Assembly (NCBI GenBank): GCA_016840945.1
Contig: JAEORJ010000099.1
Span: 1-34,779 of the forward strand
DNA: 34,779 nt
Source: Candidatus Gerdarchaeota archaeon
Lineage (GTDB): Archaea; Asgardarchaeota; Heimdallarchaeia; JABLTI01
Reading direction: 5' to 3'
The notes below the pieces were generated by a model. The model saw only the letters and a list, made by a program, of their open reading frames with translations. It was not told the origin of the DNA and made no database searches. The translations under genes and the position numbers were made by a program. Positions 26,696-34,016 of this stretch are shown here, piece by piece (position 1 is the stretch's first letter; each line of letters opens with the position of its first letter).

Positions 26696-27468
26696 TGTCA
26701 AAAATATTAAATGCAGCCATTACTGAAGGCATTGTGTTAGTTGTTGTAACATTCGTTGTTATCATGTTATATGTTCGCTATTTCACTAGAAAGAAAAGCA
26801 CAGCATTAGCTCTTGCAGTTGCTTTTAATTTTTGGGATTTTGCAATCATTTGCTTATTTGTTAACAGAGTCCTAGCTTATTTACAAGAGATCGGACAAAT
26901 GCCAGATACTTTTGGTTATAGCGAATTAGGTATAAATCTTGGCTATGGTTTTTCAGCTTTAAGTAATGTGTTCATACTTGTATTTGTAGCATTGGTTTTC
27001 TCTCAATCATCTATGTTTAGACAAACAGGTATGTTTATACCATTGATCTTCGCAGCTTTTAATGGTGTAACTGTTGGTTTAATTATTGGGAAAACTGCCA
27101 GTACACTTCCTTTTCCAACATACGAATTAATACCCACCATCTACCACTTATTGATGACATTAATCTCATTTAGTGCATTAATAATCTTCACAATTAAACC
27201 TTTGAGATTTGCTTCATACAAATGGGAACGTGCCGGTTTTATTTTCATAATTCTCTCAGGAGTCTTCGGAATTCTCATTTATGTTTCATTTGCACTAGAC
27301 CTTATCTTTGGTGAAGACTTTCTTAACTTATTCAACGGAGGATATACACCATTCTTCTTCCTAGCATACGTTTTCGCCATATTGATGTGCAGTTTAGCTT
27401 ACTTAGGATTTGTTATGCCTAAGTTCGTTCGTAATTGGTTTAAAGAAGATGACATAAAAACTGTTTAA
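26695..27468 (+). CDS. Seven-helix membrane protein B, paralogue of the preceding gene
   Basis: 257 residues. It matches its neighbour along the whole length: GINLGYGFSALSN, FNGVTVGLII, KWERAGFIFII, IYVSFALD and a closing YLGFVMPK. This points to tandem duplication followed by divergence and perhaps to a heterodimer. The start ATG overlaps the upstream TAA (TAATG), and the strong SD GAGGAGGT lies in the end of the preceding gene, so translation is coupled. It has seven hydrophobic helices, a short charged C-terminal tail, and no recognised family. Transcription probably ends at the hairpin at 27486. Confidence 0.82.
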   Translation: MSKILNAAITEGIVLVVVTFVVIMLYVRYFTRKKSTALALAVAFNFWDFAIICLFVNRVLAYLQEIGQMPDTFGYSELGINLGYGFSALSNVFILVFVALVFSQSSMFRQTGMFIPLIFAAFNGVTVGLIIGKTASTLPFPTYELIPTIYHLLMTLISFSALIIFTIKPLRFASYKWERAGFIFIILSGVFGILIYVSFALDLIFGEDFLNLFNGGYTPFFFLAYVFAILMCSLAYLGFVMPKFVRNWFKEDDIKTV

Positions 27469-27485
27469 TCCAGTTATATGACTAT

Positions 27486-27515
27486 CCTTCTGATAAACAG
27501 AAGGAAATTTTTTTT
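27486..27515 (+). terminator. Intrinsic-type terminator of the seven-helix operon
   Basis: CCTTCTG (27486-27492) and CAGAAGG (27498-27504) form a perfect 7-base stem with a 5-base ATAAA loop, followed by AAATTTTTTTTATTTT. It lies 17 bases after the stop, between convergent genes. The T-run serves the plus strand only. Confidence 0.75.
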
Positions 27516-28101
27516 ATTTTATTACTTCTTTTATCACTTTTTTGGGCAATGATATTTTTGATAACCCTCTAATAATATCTGCTTTTTTCTTGCCTTTCTC
27601 TAGTTCTTTTTTATAATATAATCTTGTAAACTCGAGATATTCCCATGGGTAAACAATCCAATCTGATGTTTCGGAAATAAAAAAATCCGGTTTGAATGTA
27701 GAATGTGGTTTATAGTGTAATGTTGCTGTCTTTATCTCTTTAATCTTTGATTTCTCAAGGTATTTTAAAACAAACTCTATACTTTTTCCAGTGTCCGCAA
27801 CATCATCTATTAATAGCACTTTTTTATTAGCTACATCATAACATAAATCTTGTTTCAAAACTGGTTCTTTATTTGTTTGATTGATACCTTGATAAAATCC
27901 TACACCAATAGTTGAGACTTCATTAATACCAAAAATGTCACTTAAAATTCTTGTAATAACCAAACCTCCTCGAGATATTCCTATTAAAACATCAGGAGTA
28001 TAATTGTTAATCATTATCATTTTTGATAATTTAATGATCATATCCCAAATCTCTTCATATTGGAGCACTTTAATCGATTGTACCACAAAAATCTCAACCA
28101 T
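27514..28101 (-). CDS. Purine phosphoribosyltransferase (Hpt/Gpt-like)
   Basis: 195 residues. The PRPP-binding motif VLLIDDVADTGKS is at about 95-107, with ISRGGLV (42-48) as the pyrophosphate-side loop and DWIVYPWEY, whose aromatic residues resemble the base-stacking segment of xanthine/guanine and hypoxanthine phosphoribosyltransferases. It salvages a purine base and PRPP to the nucleoside monophosphate in the cytosol; base preference is not readable. Family members often begin near IKVLQYEEIW, so the first nine residues may not be translated. No SD precedes ATG 28101, so leaderless initiation is possible. Confidence 0.88.
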   Translation of the reverse strand: MVEIFVVQSIKVLQYEEIWDMIIKLSKMIMINNYTPDVLIGISRGGLVITRILSDIFGINEVSTIGVGFYQGINQTNKEPVLKQDLCYDVANKKVLLIDDVADTGKSIEFVLKYLEKSKIKEIKTATLHYKPHSTFKPDFFISETSDWIVYPWEYLEFTRLYYKKELEKGKKKADIIRGLSKISLPKKVIKEVIK

Positions 28102-28241
28102 TCAAATTATTCATATTTGTTTATTTTTTCATCCTTAAATAATTTAGTTAGCCTTTAATGCTAATTATTTTATCTAAAAATAGTTAATTTTTAGATAATT
28201 ATTAAAAACCTATATTTTTGGTTTTATAGTAGGAATTAACA

Positions 28242-28856
28242 ATGCTCCAAATTAATGATTATGTTAGCACTTACATTTCTTATGTAGATCTAAAGCATCC
28301 ATTAACAAAAGAAATGATTGATGAGCTTATTTCTCTTTTACCAAAAGAGGAAAGTAAATTAGAGAAAAACAACAATTTATTAATTATTGATGCTGGGGCT
28401 GTTGCTGGCTTGTATCATTTATTAGCTTGCATTAGATTTTCTATAAAAGCTTTTGAGCAAAAAACTAACATTGCTAATTCAATTAATACAGAAATTTTAC
28501 TATATTTATCTGGTTATCGACAAATTAGTAAAGCGATATCAAAAGTTGGTTTAAGTAAGAAAACTAAATCTCTACTCATGATTCAAATCATTAATCAAAA
28601 AAAAGCAGATAATAAAGAACTGATTTTTTATGATTTTTCTAATATATTGAACAAATGTAAAATTCTAATCAACACTTATTTAGCTGATATATCCACTTTC
28701 AAAATTAAAGATGAAAAGAGAATCTTAGATAATTTAGAGATAACAGAAGGAGTAATCCAATTGATTATTGAAGAAAATAATCCTGAATACACTCGAGAAA
28801 AAGCTATTGAGAAATTAGCTATTGAAAAATCTGCTTTATTGAATATTATAAAATAG
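28242..28856 (+). CDS. cgi121: KEOPS complex subunit Cgi121
   Basis: 204 residues. Residues about 45-110 carry the Cgi121/TPRKB signature: a strand, then GLYHLLACIRFSIKAFEQ, then NTEILLYLSGYRQISKAI and KVGL. Cgi121 binds the 3' CCA end of tRNA and, with Bud32, Kae1 and Pcc1, makes t6A37 on ANN-decoding tRNAs. The length is somewhat above the common 150-180, mainly because of a basic middle section and a helical C-terminus (YTREKAIEKLAIEKSALL). ATG 28242 follows an AGGA SD. No other KEOPS gene is in the window. It is convergent with the THUMP gene 11 bases away. Confidence 0.85.
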   Translation: MLQINDYVSTYISYVDLKHPLTKEMIDELISLLPKEESKLEKNNNLLIIDAGAVAGLYHLLACIRFSIKAFEQKTNIANSINTEILLYLSGYRQISKAISKVGLSKKTKSLLMIQIINQKKADNKELIFYDFSNILNKCKILINTYLADISTFKIKDEKRILDNLEITEGVIQLIIEENNPEYTREKAIEKLAIEKSALLNIIK

Positions 28857-28867
28857 TTTCACAGTTA

Positions 28868-29407
28868 TTATATTGATAATACTGATCCTCTGGGTTGCAC
28901 ACTTACTCCCATCCACTCACCAAAAATCTCAATATTGATATCCCATTCCGCATTCTCTAAGTCGACTTTTCCATTTGGAACTAAAGGATGAGTTGCTATT
29001 TTATTTATAATATCATTTTTCTTTAAAGCTGTATGCCTTTTATTTACTACTATCCGCCAAGAAGTATTTTGAGGTATATGTGGCAATAATTCATTTAGGA
29101 TAGGTTCTAGCTCACTTAAGTTACTTTTAGCTATTCTTTCTAGTGGAGTGACTTTTTTACAATATAGTAATTGGAATCTATTTTCTTCCAAAACTTTTGA
29201 AAATTTAATATTTACTATATTTATGTCTGATTCCATAACAAGTAAAAACAATCCCTTAATCGGTAATTCAAAGATTTCATTTGGTTCTATTTCGCAATAT
29301 TTGATCATAATATGCCAAAACTCACTCATGGCATCCTTTTCTTTTGCGGTGTCACAGCTGACAAGAAAGTATTTGTAGTTTATTGCTAGGAAATTATTTA
29401 TCGACAA
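28868..29407 (-). CDS. THUMP-domain protein, Tan1/THUMPD1-like
   Basis: 179 residues from TTG 29407, supported by SD GAGGA with an 8-base gap. Residues about 80-175 form a THUMP domain: VTPLERIAKSNLSELEP, then TSWRIVVNKRH, NDIINKIATH, GKVDLENAEWDINIEIF and a final strand MGVSVQ. There is no methyltransferase or PP-loop domain, as in Tan1/THUMPD1, which present tRNA to the acetyltransferase Kre33/NAT10 for ac4C12. The N-terminal 75 residues (YFLVSCDTAKEKDAMSEFW) resemble the N-terminal ferredoxin-like part of THUMP proteins. An acetyltransferase partner is not seen here. It sits beside another tRNA-modification gene. Confidence 0.85.
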   Translation of the reverse strand: MSINNFLAINYKYFLVSCDTAKEKDAMSEFWHIMIKYCEIEPNEIFELPIKGLFLLVMESDINIVNIKFSKVLEENRFQLLYCKKVTPLERIAKSNLSELEPILNELLPHIPQNTSWRIVVNKRHTALKKNDIINKIATHPLVPNGKVDLENAEWDINIEIFGEWMGVSVQPRGSVLSI

Positions 29408-29502
29408 TAATTAATTCCTCATTCATTTCATCAACTTAAGGAAAAGTATTTTATTTTAGTTAAATAATTGCTTTCTTTATATTATAAATTGAGGTTATAC
29501 GC

Positions 29503-30726
29503 ATGTCTCAAGAACCTGAAAATAAACCAAATCAAGAATCAAAGAAAAAGGGATCAAGAAGAGAATCAATCAAAGATTATATTGAAATTGTTCTTTTCCT
29601 AGGATTAGCTATTTTATTGGTCTTTAGTTTTAATTGGATTCTTGGGGCAGCACTGCACACAGATACTCCATTAGTAATAGTTACATCAGAATCCATGGAA
29701 CCAATTTATTATGGGTCGAATAGACGAGAGATTGATCTCAGAAAAGATATGTTAGTTGTACGAGGAGTGGATCCTTCTGAGATAAAAGTTGGTGATGTTA
29801 TAGTATTCTATCAATATAACACTACAACCGGTGAAAATATTGTTGATGATCCTCTGTATGAGCCAATTGTCCATCGGGTCAATCGAATCTACATAGATAA
29901 TGTCACAGGAGAATACTGGTTTACTACTAAAGGTGACAATCCTCTCCATAATGATGCATTTATTAATGATCCAAATATCAATGAACTTCAAATAAACCAA
30001 GATAGAGTTATTGGCAAAATTATTGGGAGAATTCCTTATCTTGGTGGTATAATTGCTTTCTTTAAAACTACTACTGGATTAATTGTTTTAATCTCAGTTA
30101 TTGCTGTGGTATTACTTGCCACTTTCTTTCTTAGTCCATCTGGAGAGAAAGATGAAGATGTTTTTGATGGTTCACTAGAAGGTGAACCAAAGAAAGAGAA
30201 ATTAGATGATGATACTAAGCAAGTATCCTTTAAGGATAAGCTTAAACAGTTTTATCGAAAAACAATGAAATACAAACATATCGTATTTCCATCACTGGTG
30301 CTTCTAGTCATTGTTATTATTCCTCTTGCTGATACTTTAGCAGCTAATTGGGGATCTGAAATCGGTGTTGTTAGCATTGTTGATGATGGTTCTAGAGAAT
30401 ATATTGTTAAAGATGGAACCTTTAGATTTGCATATGCTGATGTCACAATTAATAATCCAGGTCATTGGCGATTTAAACTACGATACTTTACAATAGAATT
30501 ATTGAATGCTACTACAAACGAAACTCTAGGATCAAATAATTGGACCGCTGTTTATAATTTTGAAGGTCTGAAAACTGTAACAACCGGTGTTTGGCTTGAT
30601 CCTACAGATGTAACTGTGGGCTTACAATATACTTTTAGAGTAACTGCTTTAATCCAAACAAAATTTGGTAATGTCTTTACATCATCGTTAATACATACAT
30701 TTACTCTAAGTGAGAAAATATCCTAA
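29503..30726 (+). CDS. Signal peptidase I, archaeal/ER type (S26B), with extra C-terminal membrane and ecto domain
   Basis: 407 residues. After a charged N-terminus comes membrane helix 1 (about 28-50), then the catalytic Ser64 in TSESMEP, His124 in VHRV, and Asp145/Asp151 in KGDNPLHND. His in place of the bacterial Lys places it with SEC11-type peptidases, which cleave secretory signal peptides on the outer face. Two more membrane helices (about 191-210 and 259-281) flank a charged cytosolic loop. The last 125 residues (from NWGSEIG) look like a beta-sandwich exposed outside, with N-x-T/S sites (NATTNET, NNWT). The tail is much longer than in typical archaeal enzymes. SD GAGGTT precedes ATG 29503. 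Confidence 0.93.
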   Translation: MSQEPENKPNQESKKKGSRRESIKDYIEIVLFLGLAILLVFSFNWILGAALHTDTPLVIVTSESMEPIYYGSNRREIDLRKDMLVVRGVDPSEIKVGDVIVFYQYNTTTGENIVDDPLYEPIVHRVNRIYIDNVTGEYWFTTKGDNPLHNDAFINDPNINELQINQDRVIGKIIGRIPYLGGIIAFFKTTTGLIVLISVIAVVLLATFFLSPSGEKDEDVFDGSLEGEPKKEKLDDDTKQVSFKDKLKQFYRKTMKYKHIVFPSLVLLVIVIIPLADTLAANWGSEIGVVSIVDDGSREYIVKDGTFRFAYADVTINNPGHWRFKLRYFTIELLNATTNETLGSNNWTAVYNFEGLKTVTTGVWLDPTDVTVGLQYTFRVTALIQTKFGNVFTSSLIHTFTLSEKIS

Positions 30727-30742
30727 AATTGTTGCGAGAATA

Positions 30743-31549
30743 ATGACTTCACCTCAAAAGAAATTAGAAAGATTGCAAGAAATAATCCTATCAATGGATG
30801 CTGTAATAATAGCTTTCTCAGGTGGAGTCGATAGCACTTTTTTAGCTAAAACTGCTTTTGATGTTTTAAAGGAAAAAGCTATAGCAATTACTATTGCATC
30901 TCCTCAATTACCACCACATGAAATAAATGAAAGTAAAGAAATTGCGAAAGATATTGGTATTCAACATATCGTTCTTGATGGTTCTAAATTAGATGCTTCC
31001 TGGTTTAAAACAAATCCAAAAAATAGATGTTATATTTGTAAAAAAGAAGTTTTATCTTATATTTTGGATTATTGTAATGAACATGACATTGCAGGTCAAT
31101 TAATTGAGGGATCAAATTTTGATGATCTTGATGATTATAGACCAGGGCATCAAGCAGTAAAGGAATTAAATGTTAAAAGCCCATTAGTGGAAGCTAAGCT
31201 TACAAAAGCAGATATTCGTTTATTACTGAAAGAATTAGATGTTGACTGCTGGGATAAACCTGCTTCACCATGTTTAGCAACTAGATTCTTCTTTGGTGAA
31301 GAGATTACCATTGAAAAAATGATGCAAGTTTACCGATCTGAGAATTATCTTAAGGATTTGGGTATAAAACACGTTAGGGTGAGAGTACAGGGCAATTTAG
31401 CGAGAATTGAAACTGACGAGAAATATTTCCAATTAATTATTGACCATAAAATAGATGTTCTTAAGGAATTAAAGGAAAATGGTTTTGAATTTGTAACTTT
31501 AGATTTGGCTGGGTATAAAAAAGGTTCAATGAATAAACCAAAAAATTAA
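30743..31549 (+). CDS. larE: LarE-family ATP-dependent sulfurtransferase (nickel-pincer cofactor synthesis)
   Basis: 268 residues from ATG 30743; a GTG at 30710 inside the signal peptidase gene would add 11 residues and has no SD. The PP-loop SGGVDS is at 26-31. ASPCLATRFF places Cys177, which aligns with the sulfur-handling Cys176 of Lactiplantibacillus LarE, and NRCYICKK adds Cys96 and Cys99. LarE adenylates the nicotinate dicarboxylate made by LarB and inserts sulfur. Three cysteines suggest the iron-sulfur-dependent LarE type rather than sacrificial sulfur loss (inference). It is 39 bases before larB in the same direction; LarC is not in the window. Similarity to other PP-loop enzymes is possible, but context favours LarE. 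Confidence 0.88.
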   Translation: MTSPQKKLERLQEIILSMDAVIIAFSGGVDSTFLAKTAFDVLKEKAIAITIASPQLPPHEINESKEIAKDIGIQHIVLDGSKLDASWFKTNPKNRCYICKKEVLSYILDYCNEHDIAGQLIEGSNFDDLDDYRPGHQAVKELNVKSPLVEAKLTKADIRLLLKELDVDCWDKPASPCLATRFFFGEEITIEKMMQVYRSENYLKDLGIKHVRVRVQGNLARIETDEKYFQLIIDHKIDVLKELKENGFEFVTLDLAGYKKGSMNKPKN

Positions 31550-31588
31550 CTGCAATTAGTATAACATTAGAAAAATGAGGAGTATTCT

Positions 31589-32347
31589 ATGGATCAAAAA
31601 AATCTTGAAAAATTATTAGAAGATTTCAAATCAAATAAAGTATCATTAGAAGAAGTTTTAGGAAAATTAAAGGATTTACCATTTGAAGATTTAGGATTTG
31701 CTAAGGTAGATCATCATCGAGCTTTACGTAAAGGATTTCCGGAAGTAGTATATTGCCCAAGCAAAACATTAGAACAAATTGAAGCAATTTTTAAATCTCT
31801 TAGCGAAAGAAATGCTAACATTCTATTAACTCGTGCAAATCAAGAAATTTTTGAAGCTTTAAAGAAGATTGATTCAAATGTCCAATTCAACGCATCAGCT
31901 AGAATTGTTTATCTAGAAAAGGAAAGGCGAGAACGTAAAGGATTCATGTTAGTTGTTTGTGGGGGAACAGCAGATATCCCTGTAGCAGAAGAAGCAGCTT
32001 TAACAGCAGAGCTTATGGGATCCAATGTTAAAAGAATCTATGATGTTGGTGTTGCAGGAATCCATCGATTATTGCATTACAAGAATGATCTATTTACAGC
32101 TAATGTAATTGTAGCAATTGCTGGGATGGAAGGTGCACTCCCTTCGGTAGTTGCTGGTCTTGCAGCATGTCCAGTAATAGCTGTTCCAACGTCTGTTGGT
32201 TATGGAGCTAATCTAGGTGGAATCTCAGCTTTACTCACGATGTTAAATAGTTGTGCGCCTAATGTTGCTGTTGTAAATATTGATAATGGCTTCGGAGGAG
32301 GATTAATGGGAGCTTTAATTAATAAGGAAAAGGAGAAAAATGATTAA
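31589..32347 (+). CDS. larB: LarB, nicotinate dinucleotide carboxylase/hydrolase
   Basis: 252 residues, full length. The C-terminal PurE-like domain shows VVCGGTADIPVAEEAA, YDVGVAGIHRLL, AGMEGALPSVVAGLA, PTSVGYGANLGG and a glycine-rich end (NGFGGGLMGA). The N-terminal 90 residues, with FAKVDHHRALRKGFPEVVYC, are characteristic of LarB. It carboxylates the pyridinium ring of NaAD and hydrolyses the phosphoanhydride, giving the substrate for LarE. SD GAGGAG sits 6 bases before the ATG. The operon appears to end at the inverted repeat at 32353. Confidence 0.94.
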   Translation: MDQKNLEKLLEDFKSNKVSLEEVLGKLKDLPFEDLGFAKVDHHRALRKGFPEVVYCPSKTLEQIEAIFKSLSERNANILLTRANQEIFEALKKIDSNVQFNASARIVYLEKERRERKGFMLVVCGGTADIPVAEEAALTAELMGSNVKRIYDVGVAGIHRLLHYKNDLFTANVIVAIAGMEGALPSVVAGLAACPVIAVPTSVGYGANLGGISALLTMLNSCAPNVAVVNIDNGFGGGLMGALINKEKEKND

Positions 32348-32352
32348 GCAGT

Positions 32353-32387
32353 AACAATTACATTTATCAAAGTCATTTGTAATTGTT
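32353..32387 (+). terminator. Inverted repeat after larB
   Basis: AACAATTACA (32353-32362) and TGTAATTGTT (32378-32387) are perfect 10-base complements with a 15-base loop, 6 bases after the larB stop. The sequence beyond is AT-rich but lacks a clean T-run, so it is a possible terminator or 3'-end hairpin. Confidence 0.42.
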
Positions 32388-32447
32388 TATATTATATGAT
32401 TGCTCTAGAATATATGAATAAAATAGAAATGTAAGGTGTATCACAGA

Positions 32448-32681
32448 ATGATTGTCAGAGTAGTATCAGCAATCGGCGGCGGAGTAATCGATTGCGAAGT
32501 AAAACCAAATTCCACCATAGCTGAATTGAAAAGGGAAATCTCACGTCAAAAGAGAATTCCTGCCAGTGCAGTTATAGTCGTCTTCAGAGGAAGACAACTA
32601 GACGACAATGAAACATTCGAAGAAGTCGGTATTACTGACTATGAGAAAGTTTACTTGATTGCTCGTACTGAAGGTGGATAA
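32448..32681 (+). CDS. Ubiquitin-like protein, encoded with a mature C-terminal Gly-Gly
   Basis: 77 residues from ATG 32448 (SD AAGGTG, 9-base gap; a GTG at 32436 overlaps the SD and is rejected). It aligns with ubiquitin over its length: TIAELKREI, KRIPASAVIVVFRGRQLDD and GITDYEKVYLIA match the helix, the IPPDQQRLIFAGKQLED stretch and the last strand. The L8-I44-V70 patch is kept as Ile9, Val45, Ile71, and ubiquitin Arg72, which E1 reads, is Arg73. Lys48 is Arg49 and Lys63 is Asp64; of ubiquitin's lysines only Lys27 has an equivalent (Lys28). The chain ends directly at Gly76-Gly77, so no deubiquitinase trimming is needed. No E2 or RING gene is nearby. Role: protein modifier, or sulfur carrier as an alternative. 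Confidence 0.92.
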   Translation: MIVRVVSAIGGGVIDCEVKPNSTIAELKREISRQKRIPASAVIVVFRGRQLDDNETFEEVGITDYEKVYLIARTEGG

Positions 32682-32795
32682 CTCCACCACAATTTTATCT
32701 TTTATTTATTAATTTTAATTTTATCTTTATTCATTTCTTGTCTCAATGATAATTCTTTAATGTCTTAATTCTAGTATTATTACTGTGAATTATAG

Positions 32796-33938
32796 GTGTA
32801 TTCTATATTTAATTGTTTAAAGAAATGTTGGAGACGAAGAAAAGCAATATCATCTAATGTAGCAACTATTCTAACAGTAATCCTAGCATTAACGTTTTCA
32901 GCTATAATCTACTTCGTTGTTATACCATTATTAGAAAATGAAGGTAATTTAATTGTTGTTAACTATAACTTAGAAGACACCAATTCAAATGATAAAATCG
33001 ATCGCATTACTTTTACAATAAATAATAATCATACAAAAGATATGACAATTACTGGGATAGAGTTTTCAAGAGAATTGATTGATCTAAATTGGTCCCTTGG
33101 AGCTGGGTCTTATATTTTGGTACCAGGTTTAGATAGTCAAATTATTTGCCTGGTGAATGGTACATCGAGTGAATTGCAATATCCAGATTTAGTCCGAATC
33201 AGATTTTTATACAAATCACTAGCAAAAACAATAGAAATCAAAATTCCAGCTCAATATAGCAATTATGACCTCTATTATTTTGAAGGATTTGAAGAAAATG
33301 AAACATCCCCTAATTGGAACTTAGTAACCCTCTTTGAACATTATTCTGGCTTAACTGAAGTACCAATAGAATGGATTATTGAAGAATTGTATGGTAATCA
33401 CTATTGGCAAACAAAAAATAATAACTGTCAATTTGTCACTCTAAATGATCCATTAATGAATTTAACAAATGCCAATATTTCCTGTGATTTGCGTACTTAT
33501 GATGATGATGCTAATGGTATAATTGTTCGTTATAATAACACTAGTGAATATTCTAGATTTTATATAATATGGTATACTGAAGAACACCCAAGTCCTAGGA
33601 ATGGTCCTCATGAGGGTGAAGAAAGTATTTTTAATTGGGTAACTGAAGATGATATAATTTTCCCAGAAATGCTTACCATTCATTATGTAGAAGAAGATGA
33701 AAATGGTTATCATTGGACTAAAATTGATGAAGTAAAATGGGTAAGAGAAAAAGAACGATGGTATACTTGGCGGGTAATCACAGATGGAAATTTAATATCT
33801 ATTTACATTGACAATAATCCAATCCCATCATTAGAAATCAGAGATGATAAAATTTCTAGTGGATACACAGGATTAATCAGTTTTGCAAATGATGAAGCTC
33901 AATACGATAATCTTTGTGTTTGGATGGGTAATAAATAG
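32796..33938 (+). CDS. Prepilin-like anchored extracellular protein with ConA/LamG-type domain
   Basis: 380 residues from a GTG start. The N-terminus is basic and then RRRKAISSNVATIL (13-26) leads into a single membrane helix (about 21-46). This resembles archaeal class III (prepilin) signal peptides, with possible cleavage after Ala17. About 50-160 is beta-rich with N-glycosylation-type sites (NGT). From about 165 to the end the pattern fits a concanavalin/LamG or DUF1080-like sandwich: FEGFEENETSPNW, WYTWRVITDGNLISIYID, then GYTGLISFAND and YDNLCV. It probably sits on the cell surface and binds glycan or polymer. No other pilus gene is adjacent, so it could be a single-gene surface protein rather than a filament subunit. 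The SD is poor. Confidence 0.75.
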   Translation: MYSIFNCLKKCWRRRKAISSNVATILTVILALTFSAIIYFVVIPLLENEGNLIVVNYNLEDTNSNDKIDRITFTINNNHTKDMTITGIEFSRELIDLNWSLGAGSYILVPGLDSQIICLVNGTSSELQYPDLVRIRFLYKSLAKTIEIKIPAQYSNYDLYYFEGFEENETSPNWNLVTLFEHYSGLTEVPIEWIIEELYGNHYWQTKNNNCQFVTLNDPLMNLTNANISCDLRTYDDDANGIIVRYNNTSEYSRFYIIWYTEEHPSPRNGPHEGEESIFNWVTEDDIIFPEMLTIHYVEEDENGYHWTKIDEVKWVREKERWYTWRVITDGNLISIYIDNNPIPSLEIRDDKISSGYTGLISFANDEAQYDNLCVWMGNK

Positions 33939-34016
33939 AAAATTGATTTTATTTCCCTTTTTTCACCCAAAAATTTTTTGAGATGATAAATCTCTTACAG
34001 TCTAGGAGAAGATTAA

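Noticed and set aside
28862..28884. Bulged hairpin (CAGT-T-ATTAT / ATAATACTG) between Cgi121 and THUMP genes
   Set aside because: One-base bulge, overlaps the THUMP coding end and lacks a T-run on either side, so not called as a terminator.
30710..30742. GTG start for LarE giving an overlap with the signal peptidase gene
   Set aside because: No SD, and the added 11 residues are not part of the family; ATG 30743 gives the typical N-terminus.
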